A stretch of DNA of 64,000 nucleotides, taken from assembly GCA_032622095.1 (NCBI GenBank), contig CP136066.1:183494716-183558715 (forward strand). The letters are read 5' to 3'. The DNA comes from Siphonodentalium dalli (lineage: Eukaryota > Mollusca > Scaphopoda > Gadilida > Siphonodentaliidae). This document shows positions 48,695-58,505 of the stretch, piece by piece. Every line of letters starts with the position of its first letter. The stretch's first letter is position 1. The notes below the pieces were generated by a model. It saw nothing but the letters and a program-made list of their open reading frames with translations, was not told the DNA's origin and ran no database searches. Position numbers and translations under genes: made by a program.

Positions 48695-50758
48695 TTGGAA
48701 CAATACTTTCGCAGGCTACGACTAAAAGAATATTTCTATGGGAGGGAAAAACAGTTTAATAACAAACAAGCAAAGCAATCGGACTGGACACCGCCCCCTG
48801 GGAGAAATGCTTCTTTAGACGTATACATTGACACTTTCAGAGAGAGGGCGAAAACTCAAATTCTTTCGAAAAAGCAGAAGTTATTATACAATCTCCGACC
48901 TTTAGAACGACGAGCCATCAGAACACTGCAGAACAAAAGAGATATTGTCATTAAACCGGCTGATAAGGGTGGTGCCACTGTTGTGATGGATAAGACAGCG
49001 TACATTCAGGAAGCGAAACGGCAACTTAACGATCGGGAGTTTTATGTTTGTCTTGAAGAGGATCCCACTGCCGATTTCGAAAAAGAACTTTCACAACTTT
49101 TGGCGGAACTCCCAGAAGTAGATAGGAATATTATCTCCCCGCTCACCGTTTCAAAACCGCGACCGGGTATCTTCTACACCCTGCCCAAGATTTACAAGGA
49201 AGGGAACCCCGGAAGACCCATCGTTTCGGGAATTGGAACCATCACCGAGAAAATTTCGAGTTATGTCGATGCTACACTCAAACCGACAGTTCGCGCGTCA
49301 GATAGCTTCATACAGGATACTACCGATTTTATCAGGAAATTAAAGGCCGTTGGAACAACAAGTTCGGATACCCTGTTAGTCACCATTGATGTGGTGTCCC
49401 TATATTCTCAAATTGAACACACAGATGGCATAGCGGCAGTTCGACAGAGATTTCACGACGATGAGGCTGAATCAGACGGAGTAACTAAAGATTCGGTTAT
49501 GAAGTTAATTGAATATATTCTTAAACATAACTATTTCGTGTTCGAGAATAAGTTTTACAGACAAATTAAAGGTACTGCAATGGGGACACCCATGGCGCCT
49601 CAATATGCCAATATATTCATGACAGAGTTGGAGGAAAAGTTCTTAGCTACACAGACTCTCAAACCGCGAATTTATCTCAGGTTTATCGACGACATATTCA
49701 TGATATGGGAACACGGAGTCGCTGAATTGGAAATATTTCATCGAGCATTCAATCAGTGCAATCCTTCAATCCATTTCAAAATGGAATTTTCTCACACCGA
49801 TATCAGCTTTCTCGATGTTACAGTCGAAAACAATGCCGATCAGTTATTCACAAAGGTATTCAGAAAACCTACGGACAGATTTTCATATCTAAACCCCATT
49901 AGTTTTCATCCCGACCACACGAAACAAGCCATTATCTACAGTCAAGGCATTCGTTACCAACGAATCAATCATCAGGAAAAAGTAAGAGACGAACAGTTCA
50001 CTGAACTACGCTCACACTTCTCGAATTTGGGATACGACAGACGTTCGATTAATAAACAATTGGGAAAAGCGAAATGTTTGGACAGGGAGATGCTCCTTCA
50101 ATATCGGGACAAAACATCATCAGATCGAGTTCCCCTCGTGGTAAACTACCACCCACAGCTAGAAAAATTACGCACAATCACTACATCTCTGAATGGCATT
50201 ATTACGAGCGACCTTCATCTCAGGAACGTGTTTAACGAAAGACCGGTTGTCGCCATGAGGCAACCACCCAACTTGAAGCGGAAATTAGTAACAAGTAAGA
50301 TACCATCTTCTGGTGGACAGTCACCCAATGGTACATTTCCATGTAACAGGCCGAGATGTGGGATGTGTGTGTTAATTAACAAGGCCGATGTTCTTATGCG
50401 CAATGGGCGCGTGTTCCAGGATGTGGGCCAGTTCTCATGTGTCTCGAGTGGTGTTGTGTATATCATTACGTGCGCAAATTGTCCAGAAATGCATTACATT
50501 GGTGAAACAGGCCAACCTCTCTGCAAACGAGTGACGGGGCATAGGCAGAACATCAACAACAAGGACTTGAACCTACCCATAGCAGAACATTGCTGTCAAC
50601 CACAACACACACCCGATGACATCCGCATCAAAGTATTAAGAGGTGGACTTTCGGACATGAAAGAGAGACGTGTGGCCGAATTACAACATATAGAACTGTT
50701 TGGAAGTTTTTATCGTGGCATGAATAAGGACCGTGGTTTCATGGCGAGTTGGTCATAA
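48695..50758 (+). CDS. Penelope-like reverse transcriptase with GIY-YIG endonuclease
   Basis: 687 residues from the first Met; the conserved frame extends ~29 codons upstream (LEKGLSFCPTAKFDKV), so this Met may not be the natural start. The RT shows IVIKPADKGGATVVMDK, YTLPKIYK (161-168), a catalytic Asp in TIDVVSLYSQI (232), GTAMGTPMAPQYAN (293-306) and the RFIDDIF catalytic box (329-335). A CNRPRCGMC motif follows, then the endonuclease near 587-687 with VVYIITCANC, HYIGETG and the conserved Arg and Glu of the fold. PLEs use this pair for target-primed reverse transcription. The frame is uninterrupted, so the copy might be recent, though 5' truncation would disable it. Confidence 0.92.
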   Translation: MEQYFRRLRLKEYFYGREKQFNNKQAKQSDWTPPPGRNASLDVYIDTFRERAKTQILSKKQKLLYNLRPLERRAIRTLQNKRDIVIKPADKGGATVVMDKTAYIQEAKRQLNDREFYVCLEEDPTADFEKELSQLLAELPEVDRNIISPLTVSKPRPGIFYTLPKIYKEGNPGRPIVSGIGTITEKISSYVDATLKPTVRASDSFIQDTTDFIRKLKAVGTTSSDTLLVTIDVVSLYSQIEHTDGIAAVRQRFHDDEAESDGVTKDSVMKLIEYILKHNYFVFENKFYRQIKGTAMGTPMAPQYANIFMTELEEKFLATQTLKPRIYLRFIDDIFMIWEHGVAELEIFHRAFNQCNPSIHFKMEFSHTDISFLDVTVENNADQLFTKVFRKPTDRFSYLNPISFHPDHTKQAIIYSQGIRYQRINHQEKVRDEQFTELRSHFSNLGYDRRSINKQLGKAKCLDREMLLQYRDKTSSDRVPLVVNYHPQLEKLRTITTSLNGIITSDLHLRNVFNERPVVAMRQPPNLKRKLVTSKIPSSGGQSPNGTFPCNRPRCGMCVLINKADVLMRNGRVFQDVGQFSCVSSGVVYIITCANCPEMHYIGETGQPLCKRVTGHRQNINNKDLNLPIAEHCCQPQHTPDDIRIKVLRGGLSDMKERRVAELQHIELFGSFYRGMNKDRGFMASWS

Positions 50759-51041
50759 TTTACAATTTCTCCTTGGTCCAACTCTCATTATCTAAAATAT
50801 GCTTATACATTGTATGGACTGCTTCTAAGCTACATGAGTTCCCATATACTCAAGCATTGACTTTTCTTCACAACGCTACACATGTAGCTTCTATGTTTGG
50901 CGCGTCTTTCACCTGTAAGTTTTCCCGCCATTTTTCATTTGGCGCCAAATTTTGTCAGGTAACGTTCGTTAACGTCATAGTTACGCGATAAACAAGTTTG
51001 TCTGTATATCAATGTGTATTTTCAAATGATTGTTCATTCAT

Positions 51042-51077
51042 GTACCCGACGAAGGCTGTATAGCCGAAAGCTAGTAC
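51042..51077 (+). ncRNA. Hammerhead ribozyme-like motif in the PLE 3' region
   Basis: CCGACGAAGGCTGTATAGCC followed by GAAA resembles the CUGANGA - stem II - GAAA core typical of PLE hammerheads. Stem II is GGCT/AGCC with a GTAT loop, and the outer GTAC/GTAC can pair. The core U of CUGA is C here, so it may be inactive. PLEs are known to carry such ribozymes in their terminal repeats, which supports the call. Confidence 0.55.
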
Positions 51078-51412
51078 GACATTAAAGATTTGATGGGTCT
51101 TTAATTGGTGTTATCATATTGATAAGAACTTCCTATTAGACCAGACCCATACGGCTAAAGATATCAACACTATATATATATATATATGTTTATACATTCA
51201 GTAATGATACAATAATGGTTGCTTAACAAACTATTTATATTGGTGTGCCAAGACTCAGTTCAATTTAAACTCTGCGTACAAGCTTAATAAGCTCACACAT
51301 CTTTCTCAAGTGCACTACATCGTTAGTATTAAGTATTTCGCACATTACTATAGTGTATGGTCTTCGAATAACAAAGTTTGTCAAGAGTCGTTGGCGGGCC
51401 TTTGAGAATTTT

Positions 51413-53060
51413 TTAACATTCTAAAAGATAATGGAATTCATCGCCAATTTGGCCCGATTGATATAATGGGCATTTTGTTTTATTTATTTCCAAACCACTC
51501 CAACGACCAGTTTCAACTGGCAATTTATGATTTCCAGTTCTGAATTTGCATAGAAGAATTCTATTACTTTCATTCAACCTATTCAGATAAGTTTCAAATG
51601 ACATGTTATGTTTGAAAATTCGATATATTCTGCTGCGACTTGAATTATTAATGGTTGATTCACACCTATCTCTAAACTCATTAATGAGGCTGCACTTAAT
51701 ATATGTTGTGAATTGGTCAGTGTTTGTGATATGGTTACAGTTCCATACATGGCTCTGACCTGATTGATTAAGTATATCCTTAACTTTGTCAAGCCATGAA
51801 AACTTGTGTTCTGTATTTAATGTATTGTCCATTATGGATCTGCATAATCGGAATAGTACATTTTGATAATTTTCTTGCTCGCTGTTGACAACCTTGCACC
51901 AATGTTTAATCAGTTTTGTACTAATGCGGATATCAAGTAGTAATACACCAGTTTCACTATAAATCATGAAGTTAGGGGTTGAGGGTTTTAGCTTCAAAAT
52001 ATGTTTGATAAATTTTCTCTGGACTGTCTCCAAAACGTCATTTTTCCCGAAACCCCAGATCTCACTTCCATACATAAGGATAGGGAGAACATGCGAATCA
52101 AATAAATCCAATTGATTACTTATAGTCAATGGGTGTTTCCTTGCTTTTCCTATTATTGTGTACATTGCTCGAGTGGTTTTTTCCGCTAAAATATTCTTCG
52201 CCGAAATAAAAGATCCTGTTCTACAGAAAGTGATACCAAGATTGATAAATATTGCCGCGACGGTAACTACATCAATTTTCTGGCCCTTAAAATAGAATAT
52301 TTTTTTTTTTTATAGTGAGTTTTTTTTAGAAACACATAATTTTGGTCTTTTTTCACATTCACTGTCAGTTTCCACTTGTCACAGTATTCCTCAAACCGGC
52401 CAAGCAAATAATTCAGGTATCTTGTACTTTGGGCCATGAGTACTGTATCATCAGCATATAATACAATGAAGATTTTTATGTACTCATTGAGTGTTTTCTC
52501 TATTTCATTATTGATAGTGCTCAGTGCGTTAATTTTATGCGCTTGTAAGTATGTTTCGATGTCATTAAGGTACAACGAGAAGAGCAAAGGCCTGCCCACT
52601 GCAAGACATGGGAAGTAGATTGATTGCTCACTGCCAATTTGTACGCGGGATTTTACTTGACTACACATGTTAGTAATTATCCTGAATATTTTCCCATTAA
52701 TTTCTGTTTTAATAAGTTTGTACCATAGGCCCTGTCTCCATATTGTGTCAAATGCTTTTTGAAAATCAATGAATGCACAAATAATCTCTTTTCCATCCTC
52801 TTGCTATGTTCAAATAATATATAGAGGGAAAAGATGTTGTCCGATGTGGAGTAATTTTTACGAAATCCAGCTTGGTTTGGTGAAATAAATTCATTTTCTT
52901 CTGTGAATTTGTTAAGTCGAATGGTTAATATTTTGGTAAAATGTTTTCCTAATTCGGATTTGTGGCATCACCTTTATTTTGTATATATTGGGACGATTGT
53001 TCCAGTAACCCAGTCTTCTGGTATTTGCCCGGTATCTAGTATAATGTTAAACATTTGTCA
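51413..53060 (-). pseudogene. Non-LTR retrotransposon RT remnant, clade unassigned
   Basis: From the 5' side (minus): FIDFQKAFDTIWRQGLWYKL (near 52780-52720), RPLLFSLYLNDIE and LYADDTVLMAQS (52668-52267), then YGSEIWGFGKNDVLETVQRK, NFMIYSETGVLLLDIRI and a C-terminal CPLYQSGQIGDEFHYLLEC (52165-51413). The catalytic YADD is kept, but frameshifts and missing N-terminal domains show decay. It differs from the other LINEs here. Confidence 0.8.
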
Positions 53061-53091
53061 ATAAACATTTAATAACAGTTTGGAAGGTGCT

Positions 53092-53575
53092 TTAAAGGCA
53101 CGTGCGGCTTAATTGTCGAAAATATTCATATTTGTTCCAAACACCGTAAACAGAAAAACAATTAAAACGCATACAGTTCCGTTCATATATACCATGACCA
53201 TCGCGTAAACAGCATGTTATAATAAAGACCTACTATATTTTACCTAAGCAAGAGCCTGATTGTGTTACAGAAGACAGCACAATGCTACTGGCTAATCACA
53301 CACAAATGGCATAAACGCTCTTTATTAGTTCCATATCAGGTATTCATCAACAAAGAACGCTCTTTATGTTTACCATCATAATATAAACAAACACCAGAAC
53401 AGTTACTTTTTATGCCTTTGTTTACATAACAATGGTAAAAAATATGACAATAACATACTGTTTATGCGATATTCCTTATTTGTATACGGACAAAGGCTAT
53501 CTACATTTTGATGTTCTTTCTGTTTGTGGCGGTTTTTGACGGGTGGAGATATTTTCACAGGATACCCACCGCCAA
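53092..53575 (-). mobile_element. ~490-bp mobile unit, copy 3
   Basis: Same ends and nearly the same sequence as 26858-27343 (a few percent differences by eye), with AACGCTCTTT boxes at 53314 and 53356. Sits between the LINE remnant and duplicated intronic DNA. Confidence 0.8.
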
Positions 53576-53617
53576 ATATTTACAGAGGTCCACACAGACA
53601 TAATAACCAAAGCTTAA

Positions 53618-54268
53618 AGGGGTACTGTACACAGAGATAGGCAATTTTTTTTTTACTCCCATTGAAATAACTTTCAAGTTAGATTGTGTTCGTGTTATAT
53701 GAGTTTCGTATAAACCTAATTTAGCGAAGAAAATATTGATCTTGGAAAGAAAAATATTACGATTTCAAACTACGCGCCATGTTTTTGACCTTCACCGGAG
53801 AAGACGCAGGTCTCAGGAAGAACCGGAAGTTCATTGCTCACAGCTTCGATTGATGCATTCAATCTCTTTCATCGAACAATCTCACTCCCCATAAAAGTAC
53901 TTGACGCTTTATGACTCTTGTTTCTTTCTCCTTTTTTTCCGAATCGGTTATAACGGGCCTTCCTTTTGCAGGTAACATGTTTTGTTTTCAACTCAATAAT
54001 TTTCGCGAACGGTCGTCAATAAAAGACACGCAGCAGATGCGATTTCAAGAACGGTAACTCGTAATGGCATAATTCGCCATTTTATGACTCCAGCCATAAA
54101 CTTGAATGAATTTATATTGAATAATTCAATTTAACTTTTACGATAGCCTGTTAACCGGGACGTTTTGAGTAGACATCGTCGACTCAAATTAGTTATTTTA
54201 TAATATAATATTCATATTAGATCGCTATTGTCACCGGAAATTTATTGAAATTGGTGTACAGTACCCCT
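53618..54268. mobile_element. 651-bp MITE with TTAA target duplication
   Basis: Ends AGGGGTACTGTACAC and GTGTACAGTACCCCT, flanked by TTAA at 53614-53617 and 54269-54272. The duplicated uninterrupted sequence CCAAAGCTTAATGCTAAAT near 55962 is an empty site that fixes the boundaries. TTAA duplication suits piggyBac or Kolobok relatives. No ORF. Confidence 0.9.
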
Positions 54269-54935
54269 TTAATGCTAAATATTATCGATCGACGATAGAG
54301 ATTCTGACATAAAACGCGCCAATAGGTTGATAATCGACCTATAATTTTCACATAGGTTCACATTTGATTATTTGATTCTGAAATAAGCCGATAGTGGACT
54401 TATACCTGGATTATGCATCGTGTCGTCTTCAATTTCGGGATATAGAGCAAGTAAACTAAATATAAAAAAGAAACTTTCTAAAGAAACAATTTTTTTTGTT
54501 ATTTTGTTATTATCTATATCTATATTTGCGAATGTCTGTCTGTCCGTCTGTCTGTCTCTCTGTGTTCTATAGAAATTCACAGGGGACCATCAAGATGGCA
54601 CCAAAGGGGTCTATAAGGGGTAACTTTTTACGAGAAAGATAATGGCGCGGGGTAGAATTTTTTTAAGTGACGCCGTTGTTGTCAGGGGCAGAAAAGGGGA
54701 GGGGCAGAAATATTTTTTGGCGCTGATTGCGACCAAACTAATATAGGATCATCCCCATGATATGAGGAATCTAATGATGTGGTTTAAATATGTACAAAGT
54801 GGCGCCGTTCGAGTCAGGGCTACACGGAAGGGGAGAGGGGCACCAAAATTGTTAAAAATAATTTTAGCGCCGATTTTCACCAGAATGTCCACAGAAGGTG
54901 AATTTAGCGATACTAGCCCGCTGTGCGAGGTAGTG

Positions 54936-55037
54936 TGGTCCCATTGAACCCCGCGGCACATGTACAGTTGTATCTGTTGATTCCATCTATACAGGTCGCG
55001 CCGTTCTGACATGAATCCGACAGGTATTCGTCCAATT
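54936..55037 (-). pseudogene. Decayed duplicate of the EGF exon
   Basis: Reads like 55654-55768, but the first Cys is Tyr (GAATAC) and the sixth Cys and splice donor are replaced by unrelated sequence after GFNGT. Probably not functional. Confidence 0.7.
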
Positions 55038-55653
55038 CTGTAATGGATGAAATGTTCGAGTGTTTAAGTTAAACTAGTAATCACTATTCGCTAAACTGTG
55101 ATAGTGTGCAACGTGTATGTACATATATTAAAAGGGGTCGAGTGAATCAGTTAGTGGACCGTCAACAATATTTAATTATCATTGAATACTTACAGAGATC
55201 CATACAGACATAATCTTCAATTTCGGGATATAGAGCAAGTAAACTAAATATTAAAAAGAAGCTTTCTAAAGAAACTAATTTTTTTTAATTTTGATATTAT
55301 ATATACTTTCCAGAGCAGAGCAGAGCCAAAGCAGAATGAAGTCCACAGAAGGTGAATTTAGTGATACTATAGCCCGCTGTGTGGGGTAGCGTCACTAAAT
55401 GCACCTGCTGGGGGTCTCATTTTACAAATGTCCGGCGCTATATTCTCTGGCCTGAGTCATACTTGTGACGTCATTATATCATCTCGATTTAACCGTCATC
55501 GAGTTTTCTCAATTTCATAATATAATCCTCTCATGTAATTGTGTCGTCTGCTATCTATATATCATCTTATTACATTTATTGATATGTTTCTGTCTGTTAT
55601 CTATATATCATCTTATAACATCTATTGATTAGAGGATTTGTTTGCTGTCTCAC

Positions 55654-55768
55654 CATTCTTCACAGTTGGTCCCAATGAACCCCGCGGCACATATACAGTT
55701 GTATCTGTTGATTCCATCCATACAGGTCGCGCCGTTCTGACATGGATCCGACAGGCATTCGTCCAATT
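55654..55768 (-). CDS. EGF-like (calcium-binding type) exon of a multi-EGF host gene
   Basis: Acceptor ATTACAG, then an exon encoding [31 protein letters not shown] and TNCEE, with donor GTGAGA. All six EGF cysteines are present, and the Asp/Glu before Cys1 with the NxxY region fits calcium-binding EGF modules of extracellular or receptor proteins (Notch/fibropellin-like). Only one full exon is visible; the rest of the gene is outside the window or too diverged. Exon of 115 bp, phases 1 and 2 by my reading. Confidence 0.7.
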
Positions 55769-56211
55769 CTGTAATGTATTTAATGGATGAAATGTTAGAG
55801 TGTTTAAGTTAAACTAGTAATCACTATTCGCTAAACTGTGATAGTGCGCAACGTGTATGTACATATATTAAAAGGGGTCGAGTGAAGCAGTTAGTGGACC
55901 GTCAACAATATTTAAATATCATTGATATACATGTACTTACATATAAAAATAATCACCAAAGCTTAATGCTAAATATCATTGATCGAGGATAAGGGAATCT
56001 GATAGACAACGCGAAATAGGTTGTTAATCGACCTATAATTTCATATTGATTCACATTTGATTCTGAAGTAAGACGATAGTGGACATATACCTCGATTATG
56101 CATTGTGTCGTCTTCAATTACGAGATAATATGATCGTACGTGACACGTAATGGAGCAACCACCAAGTTGATCATTAAGTTCAATGTTACAATAATTATAG
56201 GATGTTCCGTA

Positions 56212-56747
56212 CAGGGTACTTCATGTGCTACACCACTCGGAGAAATGTCTGTGTCATCACACAAATACCATGCTAGAACTTGGATTGATATATTCGTAAT
56301 CGTATATAGTCACCAATAGCCGGGTTATCACCGTAGTAACGGACATTACCCATATAGTGAACTATTCAAACCCAGCATTAAAATCATGGTTATGATCAGT
56401 CCAAACATGAGTAAAGTTCGAACATAAGATAATAATAGCTGAGAACCTGGTGTGAATTGAACTGTGGTGGGGCCTCAAGCATATCTACCCCTGCACGTCA
56501 GAACAAAATTATGCCATGAAATGCCATAATTAGCTTGAGGATGGAAGTGAACCATCATCCCACAGCGAAATCAACCAGGCCTGTTGGGTTTGAATAGTTC
56601 GCTAGATGGGCAATGTCAGGTACTACGGTAGTAACCCAGCTATTGGTGACTATATACGATTACGAATATATCAATTCAAGTTATAACATGGTATTTTAGT
56701 GTGATGACAGACATTTATCCGAGTGGTGTAGCACATGTAGTACCCTG
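56212..56747. mobile_element. 536-bp MITE with ~165-bp TIRs and TA duplication
   Basis: Starts CAGGGTACTTCATGTGCTAC and ends in the inverse (AGTACCCTG), with TA at 56210-56211 and 56748-56749. The arms pair through GACTATATACGATTACGAAT to GGGTTTGAATAG. The TA duplication suggests Tc1/mariner-type mobilisation. No ORF. Confidence 0.8.
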
Positions 56748-56831
56748 TATGCATATATACATATATATATCACAGCAGAAGTTTCCTTAGAATTAATGGA
56801 TGGAAATGGAATGCCTTTAATATTTGTATTA

Positions 56832-57050
56832 TTTGAGTCGGACATAGATTACCTTAGCTGCAGGCAATCAATGCAATACATGTAAACTATGTAGAAAAAG
56901 AAATTATTGAATGAAGTGTAGTGAATATGATGCGTCACTTTAATATTTGAGTCGGACATAGCTTAGCTTACCTGAAGGCAATCAATGCAATAAGTGATGT
57001 AGAAACAGAAATTATTGAATGAAGTGTAATGAATATGAAGCGTCATTTTA
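56832..57050. repeat. Tandem duplication, ~111-bp unit
   Basis: Two copies share TTTGAGTCGGACATAG, GGCAATCAATGCAATA and GAAATTATTGAATGAAGTGT; a weaker third copy is near 58205-58310. Confidence 0.7.
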
Positions 57051-57449
57051 ATGCAATATCGATTGGCTTTAATCGGATTATACCAGTGATGTTGGCATTA
57101 ATTAAGGGAGGCCATTAATTAATAAAAGCTTTAGCAATAAAACTAAAAGCTTATGCAACTCCTTTGTTAGTTAATCCTTATTGTTTATTTTAGCGGACAC
57201 CCACATTACAGCCGTGACCAAATTAAACTTTCAAAGTTACAACTTACAATTTACATGCATCATGATTCAGACTGTACAATCTGACAATAGTCAATACTAC
57301 AAACGTATCTTCCAGGCTGCAGTCTAGGAAATAATACTTCTTCCATTTAGTTAAAAAATTAACTACTACTGTAACTTGATAATTGTCTTGCTTAAATGAT
57401 AGCTACACAAAACATTTCCAAAAAATTTAAATGTAAAATAACAATTAAA

Positions 57450-57917
57450 GGTACTCAACCCGATAAAACTCCTCTCAATTACTATTTCAATGGCTTCGGG
57501 GGTCAAAAATATTTGATTCGAGTCGAGGAAGTCACCCATCAAAGCTCAGATTTGTTAGATATCGATTTTAGAAATCTATTATTTTTCATTATCGGGAATT
57601 CTATCTGGCCCAGAACTCAGTAAAAATTGCGTTAAAATTACCACTTGATTTTAGAGTTATTCATCCTTGTCTGTTTGAATAGATTTTGAGTACACATCCA
57701 GAGCAGATTACGGCAGTTATTAGTACTAATCTCGAGAACATAACAAATTTGAAAAATCAATATCTAGTAACTCTGAGCTTTGTTTGATGGGTTCCTCGAC
57801 TCGAATCAAATATTTTTTACCCCCAAAGCCAAATAAATAGTAATATAGGACCCTCTGATCGGATTGTTGTTGTTGGAATCTGTTGAGATGGGGACCCTCT
57901 TTACGGGTTGAGTACCT
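57450..57917. mobile_element. 468-bp foldback MITE with TTAA duplication
   Basis: TIRs AGGTACTCAACCCG and CGGGTTGAGTACCT, with TTAA at 57446-57449 and 57918-57921. Long internal arms match the copy at 37693-38107. No ORF of interest. Confidence 0.85.
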
Positions 57918-58021
57918 TTAATTAGGCTAATTTCAGATAAAGTCAAAAGTTTTTAGTTTTATTTCTTATTTTATGTTTTTAAAATTTGTATTGATGTTAT
58001 AAAATAAAGCGATAGTTGAAA

Positions 58022-58110
58022 TTGTCAATTTTCGGTAGTCTCCACTTCTTCCTGAAGTCTCCCTAAATTTCCTGAAGTCTCCCTAAATTTCCTGGAGGGA
58101 GACTTCAAGT
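58022..58110. repeat. Short repeat of CCTGAAGTCTCCCTAAATTT
   Basis: Two tandem 20-mers followed by an inverted GGGAGACTTCAAGTCTCCC, giving a small hairpin. Confidence 0.8.
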
Positions 58111-58505
58111 CTCCCTGTTCTGAACCCCTAGGCTGAGGCCTGATTGGGTGGAAGAGAAATGTCACTTTAATAGTTAACGATGATATACATATAGAATTAT
58201 AGATTATCCCCATTGAAGACGATCAATGCAATGAACAGTGTAGAAATGGAGAAAATGTTGCCTGAATGAATCAATGTGTGAACATAAAGTCTCACTTTAA
58301 TGAAATATTGAGATGATGGAATCAACGATGAATTTGCAATTTCTTTAATGATGAAATTGGTTTACATATACATGTATATGCAGCTGAAAATGTGAATTGA
58401 CTGAAATGTAATTATCAAAGTGTCAATGGCACTGTACCGGTAGCTAACGTGGAAAAGGAATAATTTCATGTGTTACAGTTAATGGAGCGATTAGGAATGT
58501 GGAAA

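Larger units (their letters stand above)
48600..51170 (+). mobile_element. Penelope-like element (GIY-YIG type)
   Basis: Contains one long ORF with Penelope RT and GIY-YIG endonuclease and a hammerhead-like motif downstream. The 5' end seems truncated, because the conserved SFCPTAKFDKVKFCDDL block lies before the first Met and is preceded by a stop at about 48607. A (TA)n run at 51170-51187 marks the approximate 3' limit. Confidence 0.85.
54273..56110. repeat. Diverged tandem duplication (about 0.75-kb unit) around EGF exons
   Basis: Segments starting CTTCAATTTCGGGATATAG near 54427 and 55206, CCACAGAAGGTGAATTTAG near 54889 and 55342, and AAAAGGGGTCGAGTGAA near 55129 and 55870 repeat in order. 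A TCTG/TGTC microsatellite is at about 54532-54560. Confidence 0.7.
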
